DNA from: Spirosoma endbachense | GTDB taxonomy: Bacteria > Bacteroidota > Bacteroidia > Cytophagales > Spirosomataceae | NCBI RefSeq assembly: GCF_010233585.1 | Contig: NZ_CP045997.1 | Coordinates: 5,027,284 to 5,091,283, forward strand | DNA length: 64,000 nt | Reading direction: 5' to 3' | Part shown: positions 17,663-26,161 of the stretch, one piece after another | Layout: each line of letters begins with the position of its first letter | How positions within the stretch are numbered: position 1 is the stretch's first letter | The notes under the pieces: model-generated | Told to the model about the DNA's origin: nothing | What the model saw: the letters and a program-made list of their open reading frames with translations, nothing else | Database searches by the model: none | Translations under genes and position numbers: made by a program

Positions 17663-17710
17663 AGTTATTCGTACAATCAGCCAGTTGTTCGCCCAAACCG
17701 ACTAGTTACG
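17663..17710 (+). promoter_or_regulatory. Phased AGTT repeats ahead of the GAF-kinase operon
   Basis: AGTTATTCG (17663), AGTTGTTCG (17683) and AGTTACG (17704) repeat at 20- and 21-base intervals, two helical turns each. They lie 60-110 bases before the start of the LytS/LytTR operon. This spacing and the GTT core suggest autoregulation by the LytTR protein encoded at 19018-19758. Confidence 0.45.
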
Positions 17711-17733
17711 GATTGGGACTACCTTATTAACTA

Positions 17734-17749
17734 AAAGGAATGTTCCTTT
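17734..17749. promoter_or_regulatory. Inverted repeat near the kinase start
   Basis: AAAGGAA and TTCCTTT form a 7-bp dyad around a 2-base centre, ending 21 bases before the GTG start of the kinase gene. It could be an operator or part of the core promoter region. Confidence 0.3.
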
Positions 17750-17770
17750 GACCTTGATCTAACCTAACAT

Positions 17771-19021
17771 GTGTCACGTGTGGCAAGTAATGAGAAAATT
17801 CGTCAGTCGATCAATCACCGACAGTCCTTAAAAAATGAGCTGGAAGCCGAACGGATCATCAATGCGTTCGCGATGTCGCTGCTGGAGCAGACCACAGTAG
17901 AAGATGTGCTTTGGGATGTAGCAAAAAACTGTATTGCCCGATTGAATTTTGTTGATTGTGTTATTTATCAACTCGATAAAGAGCGGAATGTATTGGTGCA
18001 GCAAGCTGCGCATGGTCCTAAAAGCATGCCGATGAACGTGATTCTTCAACCCATCGAAATCCCACTTGGATCGGGCATCGTAGGTGCAGTTGCTGAGAGC
18101 GGTCGGGCTGAACTGATTGGTGATACCTCGCTCGACAAGCGGTATATTGCCGACGATGCTGTTCGCTATTCAGAGATTACAGTACCGATCTGGGTAAATG
18201 GCCAGGTGTGGGGCGTGCTGGATGCTGAGCACCCGCAGAAGAATTTCTTTATGCCCCGGCATCTGAAAATCCTGTCGACAGTAGCGGCATTGTGCGCTCA
18301 GAAAATTAAGCAGGCCGACGTTGAACAGGCCTACCGACAGGCCGAGCGTCAATTAATGGAAACCAAAAAACGGGTTGCCGAAACCAAGCTTATGGCGCTT
18401 CGGATGCAGATGAATCCGCATTTTATTTTTAACAGCCTGAATTCCATCAATAAATTTATTTTGCAAAATGATGTTGATCGTGCGTCGGATCTGCTAACAA
18501 AGTTTTCCCGGCTGATCAGGCAGGTGCTGGCTAACTCTAAAACCGAATGGGTATCGTTGCGCAATGAACTGAAAGTGTTGCAAATTTATGTGGAGCTGGA
18601 ACAGCTTCGGTGCGACAATAAATTCGAGGTTAAATTAAATGTCAGCGACGACCTGGATCAGGACGTGCTCCATGTGCCTTTGCTGATCACCCAACCCTAT
18701 GTCGAAAATGCGATCTGGCATGGTTTGCTGCCAATGAAAGAGGGCGTGCCGGTGTTACAGATTGATTGCTGTAAGCATAACAACCAACTGATTATCGACA
18801 TTCAGGACAATGGCATTGGCCGGGAAGCGTCTGGGCGGCTCCGGACAAACAGCCTGACGGCTCATAAATCGCACGGAATTACCATTACCGAGGAACGCTT
18901 AAATCTGGTGAATGAGATGTATGGGGCCGATGCCTGTATTACCATAACCGATCAGTATAAAGCCGGAGGAGCGCCGGCTGGAACTCACGTTCGCTTCACC
19001 CAAAAACTACTCAATCAATGA
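17771..19021 (+). CDS. GAF-domain LytS-type histidine kinase
   Basis: A 416-residue soluble sensor kinase. A GAF domain (about 20-185, including VPIWVNGQVWGVLDAEHPQ) is joined by a coiled coil (about 188-215) to a His_kinase domain with RMQMNPHFIFNSLNSINKF, the conserved phospho-His region, and an ATPase lobe (PYVENAIWHG, DIQDNGIGRE). No membrane helix is present, so it senses a cytoplasmic signal through the GAF domain. The start is a GTG; the next in-frame ATG would cut into the helix leading to the GAF domain. Its stop overlaps the ATG of the regulator gene (ATGA), which indicates translational coupling. Confidence 0.9.
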   Translation: MSRVASNEKIRQSINHRQSLKNELEAERIINAFAMSLLEQTTVEDVLWDVAKNCIARLNFVDCVIYQLDKERNVLVQQAAHGPKSMPMNVILQPIEIPLGSGIVGAVAESGRAELIGDTSLDKRYIADDAVRYSEITVPIWVNGQVWGVLDAEHPQKNFFMPRHLKILSTVAALCAQKIKQADVEQAYRQAERQLMETKKRVAETKLMALRMQMNPHFIFNSLNSINKFILQNDVDRASDLLTKFSRLIRQVLANSKTEWVSLRNELKVLQIYVELEQLRCDNKFEVKLNVSDDLDQDVLHVPLLITQPYVENAIWHGLLPMKEGVPVLQIDCCKHNNQLIIDIQDNGIGREASGRLRTNSLTAHKSHGITITEERLNLVNEMYGADACITITDQYKAGGAPAGTHVRFTQKLLNQ

Positions 19022-19758
19022 CCGCTATTCTTGTTGACGACGAAAAACACTGCCGTGATGTGCTGGCTCTATTGCTGGCCAAATATTGCCCCACGGTTAA
19101 TTTACTGGCTTCCTGTGCCGATGGGCGGGAAGGGGTAGAGGCTATTGAGCAACACCACCCTGACCTGGTTTTTCTGGATATTGAAATGCCGGGCATGAGT
19201 GGTTTCGATATGCTCGAAGCCTGCCGCTTTACCGATTTTCGGGTCATTTTTACGACCGCTTACAATGAGTATGCCATTCAGGCCATTCGGCATAACGCAC
19301 TGGACTACATCCTGAAACCAGTTGATAAAGATGAACTGATACAGGCTGTAGCAAAGGCCAAACAGGATAAAGAAAGCCGTTCATCGTCGAAGGTAGACCA
19401 CTTTGTCGAATACCTGACCCGGCAGAAGCTTGGCGATCGGATTGCTTTGCCAACGATGGAAGGGCTACAGATTCTGAAAGCAGAGGACATCTATTACTGT
19501 GAGTCTGATGGGGGCTACACGCACTTTTTCCTGACTAGTGGCAAAGCTGTCCTGATTTCCAAGACGCTTAAAGAAGTAGAAGAGGTTCTGGAAAATAAAG
19601 GGTTCTGCCGGGTGCATCATGGCTTCCTGATTAATCTGCGCTATGTGCAGCGGTATATTCGGGGCGACGGTGGTGAGGTGGTCATGGAAAACAATAAAAC
19701 CTTACCCGTATCACGCAATAAAAAACAGGAGTTTCTGAGTCTGCTGGAAAAAATATGA
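19018..19758 (+). CDS. LytTR-family response regulator
   Basis: A 246-residue regulator: receiver domain (about 1-120) with the acidic pair Asp7/Asp8, phospho-acceptor Asp54 in VFLDIEMPGMSG and Lys in the LKPVDKDEL segment, then a LytTR DNA-binding domain (about 145-245, ILKAEDIYYCESDGGYTHFF and FCRVHHGFLINLRYVQRY). It is the cognate partner of the GAF kinase, whose stop codon it overlaps. LytTR proteins bind pairs of GTT-centred direct repeats two turns apart; candidates upstream of this operon and of several nearby genes are annotated. Confidence 0.93.
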   Translation: MTAILVDDEKHCRDVLALLLAKYCPTVNLLASCADGREGVEAIEQHHPDLVFLDIEMPGMSGFDMLEACRFTDFRVIFTTAYNEYAIQAIRHNALDYILKPVDKDELIQAVAKAKQDKESRSSSKVDHFVEYLTRQKLGDRIALPTMEGLQILKAEDIYYCESDGGYTHFFLTSGKAVLISKTLKEVEEVLENKGFCRVHHGFLINLRYVQRYIRGDGGEVVMENNKTLPVSRNKKQEFLSLLEKI

Positions 19759-19785
19759 AGACCAGTTCAACCAACGCTATGTCTG

Positions 19786-20619
19786 ATGTTTTACCGATTA
19801 GTACTCATCCGTTGTTGCGCTTTCCTGTCACTGGCCCTGTTATTTATGCGTTGTGGTAGATCAGATCTGTCTATGGGCGCTGTCACCGATCCGGCTTTGC
19901 TTCAGGTAAATATCGTTGTTCATCGACGGGTTTGCTACGATGGAAACTCCAGTAGCATTAAAGCGTATCTAAAAGATCAGTCTGGTAAGACTGTAGCGAA
20001 CCGCGCTATTCAGATTCGTGCCAATGGTCACCCTTTGCGGCTGAATAATGGCTCATCAAACTATTACGGAGCCTTTCCCTACTATGAATTATTGGCAGGT
20101 TCGGATGAAAGCGTTCGCGGGGGTGAAACATATGTATTCACCATGATACTCACGGATGGCAAGGAGTATGAAGTAGGGCGCATTCAGGCGCATCCCGATC
20201 TGACTACGCAGCAACTAGCCCTGCCGGCCGACCATTCGCGTAAGAAACCCCTACAAGTGAACTGGCAAGGTGTTGAACCTGGTAATTACTGGCTGTCGCT
20301 CTGGAAGCGCTGGCAGGGTGAAACGACGCATAGCCAGATGACGGTTTCTAAGATCAGCGAGACAAAAAACCAGTGGGGCAGCATCATTGAAGAAGAGGGA
20401 AGTGCTGACCAGGCCGACTACATCACCATCGATGTAGGCACAGGTTCAGGCTCGCACCTGATTCCCGTTTCTTATCTAAAAGGCCCCAAAGCCCGGTTCA
20501 ATGCGCTGAGCCTGATGCTGACTTCAATTAAAACGATAAAAATTACGGAGTCTTTTCGGGCGGGTAGCGATATCACCAGCGAACACTCGACCTTTTACCG
20601 GGTTAACGTTATCGACTAG
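19786..20619 (+). CDS. Secreted lipoprotein of unknown function
   Basis: A 277-residue protein with a lipoprotein signal (LSLALLFMRCG, Cys23) and an all-beta look: two immunoglobulin-like regions (about 40-135, VNIVVHRRVCYDGNSSSIKA ... VFTMILTDGKEYEV; and about 155-277). I recognise no family. It follows the LytTR gene by 27 bases on the same strand and probably belongs to that operon, so it may be part of the sensed or regulated envelope function. A hairpin right after it should end the transcript. Confidence 0.7.
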   Translation: MFYRLVLIRCCAFLSLALLFMRCGRSDLSMGAVTDPALLQVNIVVHRRVCYDGNSSSIKAYLKDQSGKTVANRAIQIRANGHPLRLNNGSSNYYGAFPYYELLAGSDESVRGGETYVFTMILTDGKEYEVGRIQAHPDLTTQQLALPADHSRKKPLQVNWQGVEPGNYWLSLWKRWQGETTHSQMTVSKISETKNQWGSIIEEEGSADQADYITIDVGTGSGSHLIPVSYLKGPKARFNALSLMLTSIKTIKITESFRAGSDITSEHSTFYRVNVID

Positions 20620-20634
20620 TGCCCTGGCCAATCT

Positions 20635-20683
20635 AAACCTATAAGCCGGGCCGCCGATGCGGTTTTTGAAACCTTATAGGTTT
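20635..20683. terminator. Hairpin between convergent genes (AAACCTATAAG type)
   Basis: AAACCTATAAG (20635-20645) and CTTATAGGTTT (20673-20683) form a perfect 11-bp stem with a 27-nt loop. It fills the 73-base gap between two convergent genes, the usual place for a shared terminator. The same stem sequence returns at 30099-30131, so it is also a repeat family. Confidence 0.6.
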
Positions 20684-20692
20684 GTCACTAGT

Positions 20693-23458
20693 CTAAGGTA
20701 CTTTCTTGGCCTGTGCTTCCAGAATCAATTGGCCATTCGCGTTATCCTGTGTGATGTGCGTGTACGTGCCTTTACCGAGACTCGCTAATTTTTTAAGATT
20801 GTTGCTCTTGACTTCTTTTCGGCCAAATGTGAAAACGGTCAGATAGAGATCCTGACCAGCAGACTCATTGACTAGTTGGTACGTCTCGTCGCTGATTGGA
20901 AATTCACCATCGGTAGCCAGAATAATCCGGTTGTTGCCTGCCCGGATGTATTGTTTGTCGGCCACTTTGTAGGCCAGGCGAATACCGCCATTACCGTCGG
21001 TGTCGCCGTCGGATTGAAGTCGGTCGATAACCTGGGCAATTTCATCAATATTACTGCCCGACGTAGGCTTCAGCGCAATGCGTGCTTTACCCGAATAAAC
21101 GACAATCGAAATGTGATCTTCGGGGCGTAATAAGGCCAGGAGTGATTTGATGGATTTTTTCAGAAGAGGCAACTTGTAGGGCGAATCCATTGATGCCGAT
21201 ACGTCCAGTAATAAGACCATATTGTTAGCCGCAAAGCCTTTCAGCGAATTGGCGTACTCCTGCCGACCCGAGCGATCAATATACACGGTATCTACCGTCG
21301 ACTGCTTCACATAAACGGTGTCATGCAGAATGGTCGTTCCGTTGGTGGTGGGCGTTGGTGTCGATGCCACGCTAACAGAAACCGGGGGTTCAGAAACCGG
21401 TTTAGTCATGGCTACAGGTTTGTTATCAGATCGATTTTCGGGCTCTGATTGGGTAGGTATAGATTTTGTGGGAGTCGATCGGCGGAACGCGAACATATTG
21501 GGCTGATTGACCGCCTTTAACACACCGCTTTTAGCGAGTTCGCTGAACTTGTTGTATTCGTAGACTAGCTGATTGTTGAAAAAATAGTAGAACTCTTCGT
21601 ACGGATGTGCGCCATAAGAAGATGACTTCGTTTTGGCGACCTGAGATTTTTCGGCGAACCGGAGCGAGTTCTCCGCGATGTCTTCATAGGGCGAGTAGGG
21701 GCACAGACCGTTATTTCGCCCCAGACGTTTCAGTCCTGCCAGATTCTGGTACTCATCCTGAATCAGCTTCCGTGCATCGGCGGTGAGTTTGTCGGTTATC
21801 GGCAATTGGGCTGCCTCACCTTTCATGAAGGCTTTAACACCGAACAGGATTTCTTTGTCGTCGTCCAGCGTTTTCTGAAGGGCTTTTCCGGCCACCTGCC
21901 AGGAGTCAGATGGATTGCGGAGTGGATAGCTTTCATGAACGCGCCGGACATCCTGGTATAATTTTTCTTTTTTCTGGTCAAAGGCATCGATCAGGTAGGC
22001 ATAACGGTCCAGAATAGCATCGGAACGCTGCATGTGATCCTGCACGTATAGTTTCTGGCTGGTGTAGCCAATCAATTCAATGCTCAGGCCATCCATTTCT
22101 TTCAGCATACTCAACAGTACCTCGGCCTGCCCGTTGATGGAAGCACGATAGGGCTGAGGTATATGACTACTTTCGACCTGGAGGAGCTGAAATTCAGAGA
22201 TGGGCACTTTATACTCATCGTGCGAATAGGTCAGATTGCCGCGTCGGCTGGTTGGCGATGGATCACGGTAATAGTCGGCCGTAGACTGGTAATTCCGCAG
22301 ACTCAGCTGGAGGTGATTCATCTGTCGCAGCGATTCATTGATGAATTCGACATAAGCGGTTAGTGCCCGAAAGGTTGCATAATCAGCGGGTTTATCGGCC
22401 GGTTTGATCGTGAACGGTGCAGGCGGAACGTCGCGAAAAGGTGCTGTACGGGTTACGGCTTCTGCTTGCTGCTGGGGCGCTTCGAACGCAAAAACTGGGC
22501 TAAATTTGGGATAGGCCAGTAAGTGTTTGGTTGTTCTGCTGTAATCGACAAAGGATTGCTGCCAACTTCGCAGATCATTGTTGTAATGATTGATGAGCGA
22601 AAGGTAGACCTCGTTGCCATGTCGGGTGGTTTGCCGGGCGGCAAATGTATTGTCATCAACGGCCCGTTTCTTTACATCCTGAATGGTTTGTAAGGCCTCT
22701 TTAAACGAAGCGAGCATACTGGAAGCTGGATAGCCAATAACGGATTCAGCCTTCCCAAACGTCGACAGGCTTTTAACATCAGCCAGCATGCTCTTCTGAA
22801 CCCGTTCAACCGGCCAGTTTGACTGACCATTCTCATCCATATAATACGATAGGGAGTCGAGTAGTTGAATCTGGCTCTGTAGAACCTGCTCCATTTCTTT
22901 CTCCGTAAACAGATAAGCGTCTGTTGGAAGATACGGTTGATAGCGTCGGTAAATCCGCTGAATCTGCTTGTAAAAAACGGTTTTGTCGTTGCTAAACTGG
23001 CCGAATAGTTTTTGTAGGTCGTTTAATAAGGCGTCCGACTGTTTGAGATTATCGCGTTGGTAATCATTCAGTCTGACGTAGGTTTCCAGTGCTTTACTGG
23101 TCTGGTCAAGCTTGGTCAGTACTTGCCAGAGGGCTTTTGTACTTTCGTCCAGGCGTTGTTTCTCCGCGGGTGTTAAACCGTCGGCGGCCAGGGCTTTTTG
23201 ATAATAATACTCTTCCAGCGGACCCGAAGACGGTAACCTCAATGACTGCCGTGGATTGTTGCGGTACTGCTTCACATCTGCATAATAAGTCTGAATCAGC
23301 TGAAATCGGTTCATGACCTCATCGACCGACTGGTTCAGAAAGGCAACATAGTCATTTAGCGACTGCTGGGGCGTATTCTGCACAGAATGCCCGGCCGTAA
23401 ATGTTGCCGATAGGATCAGTAAGCAGGAGAAAAAAGAAAAAATCAGAAAAGAATGCAT
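20693..23458 (-). CDS. vWA protein with a duplicated helical N-terminal module
   Basis: A 921-residue secreted protein. After a signal peptide (about 1-24) come two long, mostly helical units of about 290 residues (35-328 and 366-660) that resemble each other: NDYVAFLNQSVDEVMNRFQL aligns with TAYVEFINESLRQMNHLQLS, and both end in a helix leading to an FAF motif. A Pro/Ser/Thr-rich linker (661-708) leads to a C-terminal von Willebrand A domain (about 745-921) with the MIDAS metal site DVSASM (Asp752, Ser754, Ser756). vWA domains bind proteins via the metal. I know no named family for the duplicated unit. Partner and role are unknown. Confidence 0.75.
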   Translation of the reverse strand: MHSFLIFSFFSCLLILSATFTAGHSVQNTPQQSLNDYVAFLNQSVDEVMNRFQLIQTYYADVKQYRNNPRQSLRLPSSGPLEEYYYQKALAADGLTPAEKQRLDESTKALWQVLTKLDQTSKALETYVRLNDYQRDNLKQSDALLNDLQKLFGQFSNDKTVFYKQIQRIYRRYQPYLPTDAYLFTEKEMEQVLQSQIQLLDSLSYYMDENGQSNWPVERVQKSMLADVKSLSTFGKAESVIGYPASSMLASFKEALQTIQDVKKRAVDDNTFAARQTTRHGNEVYLSLINHYNNDLRSWQQSFVDYSRTTKHLLAYPKFSPVFAFEAPQQQAEAVTRTAPFRDVPPAPFTIKPADKPADYATFRALTAYVEFINESLRQMNHLQLSLRNYQSTADYYRDPSPTSRRGNLTYSHDEYKVPISEFQLLQVESSHIPQPYRASINGQAEVLLSMLKEMDGLSIELIGYTSQKLYVQDHMQRSDAILDRYAYLIDAFDQKKEKLYQDVRRVHESYPLRNPSDSWQVAGKALQKTLDDDKEILFGVKAFMKGEAAQLPITDKLTADARKLIQDEYQNLAGLKRLGRNNGLCPYSPYEDIAENSLRFAEKSQVAKTKSSSYGAHPYEEFYYFFNNQLVYEYNKFSELAKSGVLKAVNQPNMFAFRRSTPTKSIPTQSEPENRSDNKPVAMTKPVSEPPVSVSVASTPTPTTNGTTILHDTVYVKQSTVDTVYIDRSGRQEYANSLKGFAANNMVLLLDVSASMDSPYKLPLLKKSIKSLLALLRPEDHISIVVYSGKARIALKPTSGSNIDEIAQVIDRLQSDGDTDGNGGIRLAYKVADKQYIRAGNNRIILATDGEFPISDETYQLVNESAGQDLYLTVFTFGRKEVKSNNLKKLASLGKGTYTHITQDNANGQLILEAQAKKVP

Positions 23459-23618
23459 GGCCGCGGGTATAGAGCGTATTGGTCTATAAGTTAAGGTGCT
23501 ACCAAGTTAAGTTTCGGGAGCTGGTATCCGGCAATTGTTTCTAATAAACGGTACGGGATGAGTTCTGTCGTCAACGACAAAACTGGACTTAACTCATGAA
23601 CCGTGGCGAGGTTCTCAG

Positions 23619-24335
23619 CTAGTAATACTCTTCATTGGACGGAATGAGCCGAAATCGATAGCGAAGCGTAAGCCCCTGCTGAACGTTTGCCGGTACAACA
23701 TGCTCCTGATATTGAATGGGCGGTATCCAGTTCGACCATTCCGTCGATTGAGTTGGGTATTTAGGCAGACCCAGGGTGAACAGGACAGGTTCGCCCCGCA
23801 AAAACACCCGGACATCCCACGTCTTTACCTGAAACGGTGCTGTTGCCCACGGAAGAATCACAAATGAACCCTCGTCCCGAGCCGATTCGGGTTTCGGAAA
23901 GTTGCCGCTGCTCTGGCCACCGGAGTAATCCATAGAAATAACGGAGCTAACCGGTTCACCGCCCAGCAACGATTTATCGGCGCGTGCCTCTACTTCCAGC
24001 GCTGCCCAATGCCTGTCATATTGTAGCCTTACTGGCTCTTGCGATGCCTGCATTAACCAGACCACAACCAGGGCCAGAAGGGCAATACCGTCGGCAATCT
24101 GGATATAACGCAGATAGGTGGGTAGCAGAAAACGCTGCGTCAGATACCAGGTCAGGAAGAATCCAATGGCGGCTAGCACAAGACCCGCCAGAATGCCAAA
24201 ATAACCATAGGCAATTGACGAATCACTGCCACCCCCCGAATCTTTCGTTAGCCACCAGACCAGTGTAGCCCCCAGCAACCCAAAAAGAACGGCAACGCAC
24301 AGGCTGGCAATCAGTACAGTAAGTAAACGTTCCAT
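23619..24335 (-). CDS. Membrane protein of unknown function
   Basis: A 238-residue protein with three predicted membrane helices (about 8-30, 45-70 and 82-97) and a soluble beta-rich C-terminal half (about 105-238). No family is recognised. Its ATG lies two bases after the stop of the DUF3828-type gene, so the two are almost certainly co-transcribed. Confidence 0.65.
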   Translation of the reverse strand: MERLLTVLIASLCVAVLFGLLGATLVWWLTKDSGGGSDSSIAYGYFGILAGLVLAAIGFFLTWYLTQRFLLPTYLRYIQIADGIALLALVVVWLMQASQEPVRLQYDRHWAALEVEARADKSLLGGEPVSSVISMDYSGGQSSGNFPKPESARDEGSFVILPWATAPFQVKTWDVRVFLRGEPVLFTLGLPKYPTQSTEWSNWIPPIQYQEHVVPANVQQGLTLRYRFRLIPSNEEYY

Positions 24336-24337
24336 GT

Positions 24338-24907
24338 TTATTCGGCGCTCAGGTTTAAAATTTCGTTGATAAACCAGCGATTATTGATTTTAACCAGTCG
24401 GAATTCGTAGTTATAGAGGAGCAGGAGCTTAACCGTAGCCCGATCCTGCCGAACCTTAACAGTTTCGATTTTCAGTGTTTTTAGGGATGCTAACTGTTGA
24501 TCGACATCCTGGCTGAGCAAAACCAGATCGTACTCAAAGCCAAGCGGAGGCCCTTCGTTTTGCGGACTGGCCCGAAAACCCGCCTGCCGTTCATTAAAAT
24601 AGGTTCGCCATTCCGTGAGATAAGCATCTGTCAGCAGGTGGCTGCTACGGAGATAGGCCAGATAACGCTCGCCATTTTTGACATTTACAGAATAGGGCTT
24701 ACCCGCCTGCTGATTGACCAGAATAATGCGGCTGGCTGAGTCGATGTGGGTTTTGTACCAATGCAGGAAATCCTGTACGGCGCGGCTTGCTTTGTCAGTT
24801 TCTGGACTTACAGCCGGTTTGTCCCGCTCACTTCCGCCAATGGCTTTATAAGATCCTGCTGTCGTGAGCAGCAGGATAAAAAGGGTTATGATTAGTCTGG
24901 TTTTCAT
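24338..24907 (-). CDS. DUF3828-like secreted protein
   Basis: A 189-residue protein with a signal peptide (MKTRLIITLFILLLTTAGSY) and a single compact domain whose start, VQDFLHWYKTHIDS, and end, YNYEFRLVKINNRWFINEI, resemble DUF3828 proteins, a periplasmic family related to the NTF2-like fold. No catalytic function is known. The start at 24907 is chosen over a longer reading that would put 27 unrelated residues before the signal peptide. First gene of a two-gene unit. Confidence 0.65.
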   Translation of the reverse strand: MKTRLIITLFILLLTTAGSYKAIGGSERDKPAVSPETDKASRAVQDFLHWYKTHIDSASRIILVNQQAGKPYSVNVKNGERYLAYLRSSHLLTDAYLTEWRTYFNERQAGFRASPQNEGPPLGFEYDLVLLSQDVDQQLASLKTLKIETVKVRQDRATVKLLLLYNYEFRLVKINNRWFINEILNLSAE

Positions 24908-25166
24908 TAGCTCGGTACTGATAATGTGTTTACTAATTGGGTTTTGTTGTGTCAGGAATGAACCCGGCGAAACAAAAGTAGGTGACACCCGAGCCGAGTG
25001 CTATGACCAGTTAACAACCGGTAGTATTCAAGAAATAGTGGGGGACTTTGGCACAATAAGGTGTTCGGCTGACCGGGTTGTGACACGAGTAATAAATGAC
25101 GATTGGTTCTTTATCCTTTGAGACGAAGAAAAATCAATCGTATTGAAAGGCAATTATACCACGATC

Positions 25167-25916
25167 TTACAGCTGCTTTGCCCCGACAATCTGCTGATTA
25201 TCCGTTCTCTGAACGTACAGGAGGACGGCCGTTTGTTCGGCTTTCAGACTGTTGGGTAGCGAAAGAACCACGTCGCCGGATGTGCCGGGCTTGTCAACGG
25301 TTTTAAACTCCCGGACAATGTTCGTATTAATCAATGTCCGGCCGCCGTTTTCGCCATTTGAAACAGCAGTATGAGCTTCCTTCTGTATTAAGGCAACATT
25401 GACCCGATAAGGGCCCACAGCCGACAACTCGTACTTTACTTTTATGCGCCCTGCATTATGCGTCAGACTTCCATCGATATCCACGAAAGCTGAGGCTGGT
25501 TGCTGTTGAATAGCCTGAATAGCTTGTTGAATACGTCCCCGCTGTCCGCCAATCACGTTCTGCTTGCCGTTGATGACAAGCTGGGGCGTGTAGGTTTGCG
25601 TTTGCAGAGCCCGATCATACTGCCGCTGGCGATCCGTAAATTGTTTTGTGCTGAATGGGTCCTGCCAGCCCAGCCGATTCCAGTAATCAACGTGGAACGA
25701 GAGCCCATAAACCGCCTGCCCCGACCGGGCCGCCTGTTGTGTCAGTTCCTGTAAGGCTTTGTCGGCGGGTGGGCAGCTCGAACATCCCTGTGATGTAAAC
25801 AACTCCAGTACCACAACTGGTTTAGGCGCTGGCCTGGTCGGTTTTTCCGGGAGTGGGTTGATCGACCCATAGGATGTGGCGGTCAGGACAAACAGCGATA
25901 GAAGTAGATGGTTCAT
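25167..25916 (-). CDS. DUF1223 thioredoxin-like protein
   Basis: A 249-residue exported protein of the DUF1223 family. After a signal peptide (about 1-18) the segment VVVLELFTSQGCSSCPPADKAL shows the thioredoxin-type CxxC (Cys45, Cys48), followed by YGLSFHVDYWNRLGWQDPFS and TYTPQLVINGKQNVIGG, which are hallmarks of this family. The likely role is periplasmic thiol chemistry, but no reaction has been shown. It is downstream of the molybdopterin oxidoreductase genes on the same strand, with 234 bases and a hairpin element between them. Confidence 0.85.
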   Translation of the reverse strand: MNHLLLSLFVLTATSYGSINPLPEKPTRPAPKPVVVLELFTSQGCSSCPPADKALQELTQQAARSGQAVYGLSFHVDYWNRLGWQDPFSTKQFTDRQRQYDRALQTQTYTPQLVINGKQNVIGGQRGRIQQAIQAIQQQPASAFVDIDGSLTHNAGRIKVKYELSAVGPYRVNVALIQKEAHTAVSNGENGGRTLINTNIVREFKTVDKPGTSGDVVLSLPNSLKAEQTAVLLYVQRTDNQQIVGAKQL

Positions 25917-26016
25917 GTTGATGCGTAGTTTTGCTTTTTCGACTCACTAGCCAAAGGCGATGCTACCGTTTACAGTCGGTAGTGTGCTGATAGGCAGCTG
26001 GTTGTGCAAAGTTGGC

Positions 26017-26038
26017 TGATGCAAAACCGTGCTACGAC
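26017..26038 (-). repeat. Decayed half-copy of the conserved-loop hairpin
   Basis: TGATGCAAAACCGTGCTACGAC resembles the loop and right arm of copy A (TGATACGCAAACAAACCGTGGTACGAC) with small deletions. No matching left arm is visible. It lies 40 bases from the intact copy B. Confidence 0.3.
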
Positions 26039-26077
26039 TAAAACGATTTTTTAGTTGCCAACCATACACCTCAACGA

Positions 26078-26161
26078 TTGGTTTGTAATTGTAGGGAGCC
26101 GTGCCACGGTTTGTTCGCGTATCATGTAACCGTGGCACGGCTCCCTACAATTACAAACCAA
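26078..26161 (-). repeat. Conserved-loop hairpin element, copy B
   Basis: Arms 26078-26111 and 26128-26161 are perfectly complementary over 34 bp around a 16-nt loop that, on the minus strand, reads ACATGATACGCGAACA. The right arm includes the last codons and the stop (26151-26153) of the molybdopterin oxidoreductase gene; the left arm is therefore an inverted copy of that gene's end. The outer arm is unlike those of the other copies. Confidence 0.9.
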
